Source of the DNA: Triglochin maritima
Lineage: Eukaryota; Streptophyta; Magnoliopsida; Alismatales; Juncaginaceae
Reading direction: 5' to 3'
Assembly: GCA_963682175.1 (NCBI GenBank)
Contig: OY821777.1
Span: 8,090,501-8,154,500 of the forward strand
Length of the DNA stretch: 64,000 bases
This document shows, piece after piece, positions 61,701 to 64,000 of this stretch. Within the stretch, counting starts at the first letter, position 1, and the number at the start of each line of letters is the position of its first letter. The notes under the pieces were generated by a model. The model saw only the letters and a program-made list of their open reading frames with translations, had not been told where the DNA came from and did no database searches. The translations under genes and the position numbers were made by a program.

Positions 61701-63055
61701 GTGGGATATCACTTCCCACCAACTTCCACCACTGATTTTGGTGTCTGAATTCCATGGTGAGGTTGTTGAAGTTCCAGCTGATAGTCCCCAATTGCTTCAG
61801 CAAATCCACACCAATGACAGCATCACAACCCCCCAAAGGCATCACATGGAAGTCCCACATGAGGTTGAGCTTCTGCAGGACTAGGGGAACAACAACACAA
61901 TAACCCTCACATCCCACCTTGTCCCCACTTGCTATTAGTACAGTTCTCTTCTTGGAGGTGTCACACATGAGGTTAGTGGTTCTGACCACTTTAGGATCCA
62001 AGAAGCAATGTGTGCTGCCTGAATCCATGAGGAAGCAGACCCTCCTAGTCTTGATTTGTCCTACCACCACCATGGTAGAGTCCCTCCTGATTCCACTAAT
62101 TGCCTGGAGTGAGATTTCTGGTTCTTGTGGCTCTCCTTCCTCCACTTGATCTGGATTTTCTTCCATCTCTTCATTTTCCTCACTTCTGTCCAGGCTGATG
62201 AGAAATGTCTTATTGGGGTCACACACATGATTTCTCGACCACTTCTCATCACACTTGTAGCATAGCCCCTTGACTCTTCTTCTCATCCTTTCTTGCTCTA
62301 GTTCATTAGGAGTGAAGTTGAGTACCCTTGGGGGTCGAGGTAGCTGAGATGGTTTGGGCCTAGGTGGTTCAGTTGCTGGAATTTTCCCTCTTCTGGTTAC
62401 TAACTGTGTCTCCCTTTCGAACAGTCTAGCCAACCTCAAGGCTTCTCTAATGGTCTTTGGCTCCTCCACCCGTACCTTCCTCTCCAAGTCCGTCCTCAGC
62501 CCCCCCACAAAGTGGCTCAAGAGGTGCTTCTCTGGAAGATCATCGATTCTGTTACAAAGATCCTCGAATCGACTTTGGTACTCCTCCAATGATCCTGTCT
62601 GCAGGAGGTGTTTCAGAAGAGCCAGGGGGTCCTCCTTGAAGCCCGAACCTTCCGTCCAGGGCTTCCACGAATTGTCCCCATTCCACAGTTTTGGAGTTTC
62701 GCCGCATCCATCTGAACCACTTCAAAGCCCTCCCTTCCAGATAGAAACCGGCGAATCGCACCTTCTGAGACTCCGGCGTCCGATGCACATCAAAATACTC
62801 TTCCGCCTTGAACACCCAATCTTGGGGTTCAGTAACTCCGGCATAGGTCGGGAATTAGAGATGGACAGGCTTCACCTGGAAGGACAGGGGGTCGGGTGGT
62901 TGAGGACGGTCGATCCAACGACCACCATCCTCCGGAGATCTGGATCTCCGGCCCGCCTCCACACGGTCAATCCGATGGTGTACCTTCGCAATCTCCTCCT
63001 TCAACAAACTCCGGAATAGGTCATACTGGTCCTCCTCGCCGTCCTCCGGTGTTGA
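58689..63055 (-). pseudogene. Reina-like gag-pol polyprotein with stops and frameshifts
   Basis: In sense order: gag (YFDVHRTPESQKVRFAGFYL; broken near 62855 and 62620), zinc knuckle CYKCDEKWSRNHVC, protease DSGSTH, RT with KKRDGSWRMCVDYR, KLDLRAGYHQIR and FFDDILIYS, RNase H (ECDASG, TDHQSLQHL), integrase and chromodomain (VLVQWAGEGQDEATWEDWE). The long frame 60757-62589 covers late gag to RT. Breaks: frameshift near 60776, frameshift near 60284, TAG at 59607-59609 (where the family has Trp), TAG at 59475-59477 (where the family has Gln). It cannot make a working polyprotein as it stands. Confidence 0.9.
58708..58720 (-). promoter_or_regulatory. Polypurine tract of the Reina-like element
   Basis: Read on minus as AGAGAGGGGGAGT, ending directly at the 3' LTR. 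Confidence 0.85.
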
Positions 63056-63059
63056 CGGT

Positions 63060-63072
63060 GGCTCTGATACCA
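63060..63072 (-). promoter_or_regulatory. Primer-binding site (tRNA-iMet) of the Reina-like element
   Basis: Read on minus as TGGTATCAGAGCC, three bases inside the 5' LTR. It complements initiator methionine tRNA. Confidence 0.9.
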
Positions 63073-63075
63073 AAT

Positions 63076-63611
63076 TGATACCCCCAGTATCTCCGTCGGA
63101 CACCAAGTGGTTCGCCCGAGCTCTTCTACGCGTATTATACGCCATTTCCAGGAAGAATCGGACCGGAAACAAAACAGGAAGAAGAGGGGAGGAGGAATCG
63201 AGTTTTCGAGCACTCGAGAGCTCCGATTTGAACAAACCCTAAATTTAGAACGCAAAGCAAATCACGACCCAATTCGGTCGTTACTTCTTATTTATACTAA
63301 TATGTATCCCAGGAAAGGTCGTTACAACCGAATCTTCTAATTTGTTACAAAAATTGAACTAAATCGAAACATAATCGAATTCTCCTAATTTGACAGTTGT
63401 CGACGAAGAAGACGGGTGAACAGTAATTAACGACCCAAACTAACCAACAGTGGATTTGTTGCTTTGAATCTGGTCCGTTCGATCTGATTCTTGATTAAGT
63501 CGCACCCCTCAGATCTTCTTAAGTCATTCATCTGGAACCATTGGATCACCAGCATAATCGGATCCACGGGTCCGCCCGATTAAGAAGTCGTTTTAACGGT
63601 TGGTGCTATCA
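63076..63611 (-). repeat. 5' LTR of the Reina-like element
   Basis: 536 bp, same length as the left LTR, about 98 percent identical by eye. Confidence 0.93.
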
Positions 63612-64000
63612 GGTTGAGCCCACAATTGTTAGTTATAATATCGTGTTGAAGGGGTACTTTCGCGCCGGGCAGGTTAACGAGGCGTGGCGGTTTTTCAAGG
63701 AGATGAAGAGGAGGGGGAGGGAGAATAAGATGGGCTACGCTCCGGATGTTGTTTCGTATACAACCGTTGTGCATGGGTTGGGTGTTGCAGGAGAGATTGA
63801 GAGGGCGCGCAAGGTGTTTGATGAAATGCCGGACTGGACAGTTCCCGCTTATAATGCGTTCATACAGGTGCTCTGTAAGAAGGATTGTGTTAGGAATGCA
63901 GTTGGTGTTTTTGAGGAGATGGTTGCGAGAGGGCTTGTGCCGAATGTTGTTACGTATAATATTGCTGTGAGGGGGTTGTGCCATTCGGGTGATATGGATG

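Larger units (their letters stand above)
58172..63611 (-). mobile_element. Reina-like Ty3/gypsy retrotransposon, 5.4 kb, defective
   Basis: Two 536-bp LTRs (58172-58707 and 63076-63611) starting TGATACCCCC and ending GGTGCTATCA, with a perfect target duplication GGTTG (58167-58171 and 63612-63616). The primer site beside the right LTR and purine tract beside the left LTR show sense is minus. Short LTRs, small size and a chromodomain followed by NLEDKVELKRGG favour the Reina clade of chromoviruses. The LTRs differ at about eight or nine positions by eye. It has no CGGTCGACCG motif. It splits the OTP43-like gene within a PPR repeat. Confidence 0.95.
48322..64000 (+). pseudogene. OTP43: OTP43-like P-class PPR gene split by two retrotransposons
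   Basis: Coding pieces: 48322-48504, 57707-58171 and 63617-64000 (continues beyond the window). Removing each element with one copy of its target duplication rejoins the frame. Visible signatures: VLKRLWNDAPKALLFFHAL, MHRHGCGQDLSSFNTLLDVL, VTYNVIADGWCR, VSYTTVVHGLGVAGEIERA and YNAFIQVLCKKDCVRNA. These match the arrangement of Arabidopsis OTP43, a mitochondrial PPR protein needed for trans-splicing of nad1 intron 1 (complex I). The N-terminus is Ser/Arg-rich, as for mitochondrial targeting. A further defect is a nine-C run near 57869-57877, where the frame changes as if one C were missing; this could also be an assembly error. As written, no full protein can be made. Confidence 0.88.

Overview
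The window is nuclear DNA of a flowering plant, probably a eudicot. It has spliced genes with GT-AG introns, AT-rich intergenic DNA, a P-class PPR gene, an AP2/ERF pair, a peroxin gene and many plant-type LTR retrotransposons (Tekay- and Reina-like Ty3/gypsy, Ty1/copia). The species cannot be named from the sequence. No tRNA, rRNA, CRISPR or bacterial features were seen.

Region 1 (1-9071) is a tandem array of broken 3' halves of an RNA-dependent RNA polymerase gene of the RDR3/4/5 (gamma) type. One copy ends at 2183. A second (2610-8239) starts directly with the catalytic exon, carries two frameshifts and has a truncated Tekay LTR in an intron. A third unit lost the catalytic exon by a 409-bp deletion.

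Region 2 (11046-41263) is a large direct segmental duplication, copy A 11046-21963 and copy B 23758-41263. Each copy keeps an intact DREB-type ERF gene on the minus strand (20195-20830 and 35960-36574). The copies differ by insertions: a MULE-like TIR element and a solo LTR in A; a Tekay/copia/MULE composite and two LTR remnants in B. Copy B runs into a complete eight-exon PEX2 gene (41325-46541, minus). Copy A keeps only a relic of the PEX2 3' flank (21784-21963).

Region 3 (48322-64000) is an OTP43-like mitochondrial PPR gene on the plus strand, split by two LTR retrotransposons. A 9.2-kb copia element (48505-57701, target duplication ACCTC) and a 5.4-kb Reina-like element (58172-63611, target duplication GGTTG) both lie in the coding sequence. 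The gene also has a frameshift in a C run.

The most unusual signal is a 10-bp palindrome, CGGTCGACCG. I count 32 perfect copies by eye, plus many one-off variants. All lie inside LTRs of three apparently unrelated families: the Tekay LTRs, the copia LTR pair and a 902-bp solo LTR. Where a sense-strand TATA box can be placed, the array lies upstream of it, in U3. This suggests a shared cis-regulatory module acquired independently by different retrotransposons.
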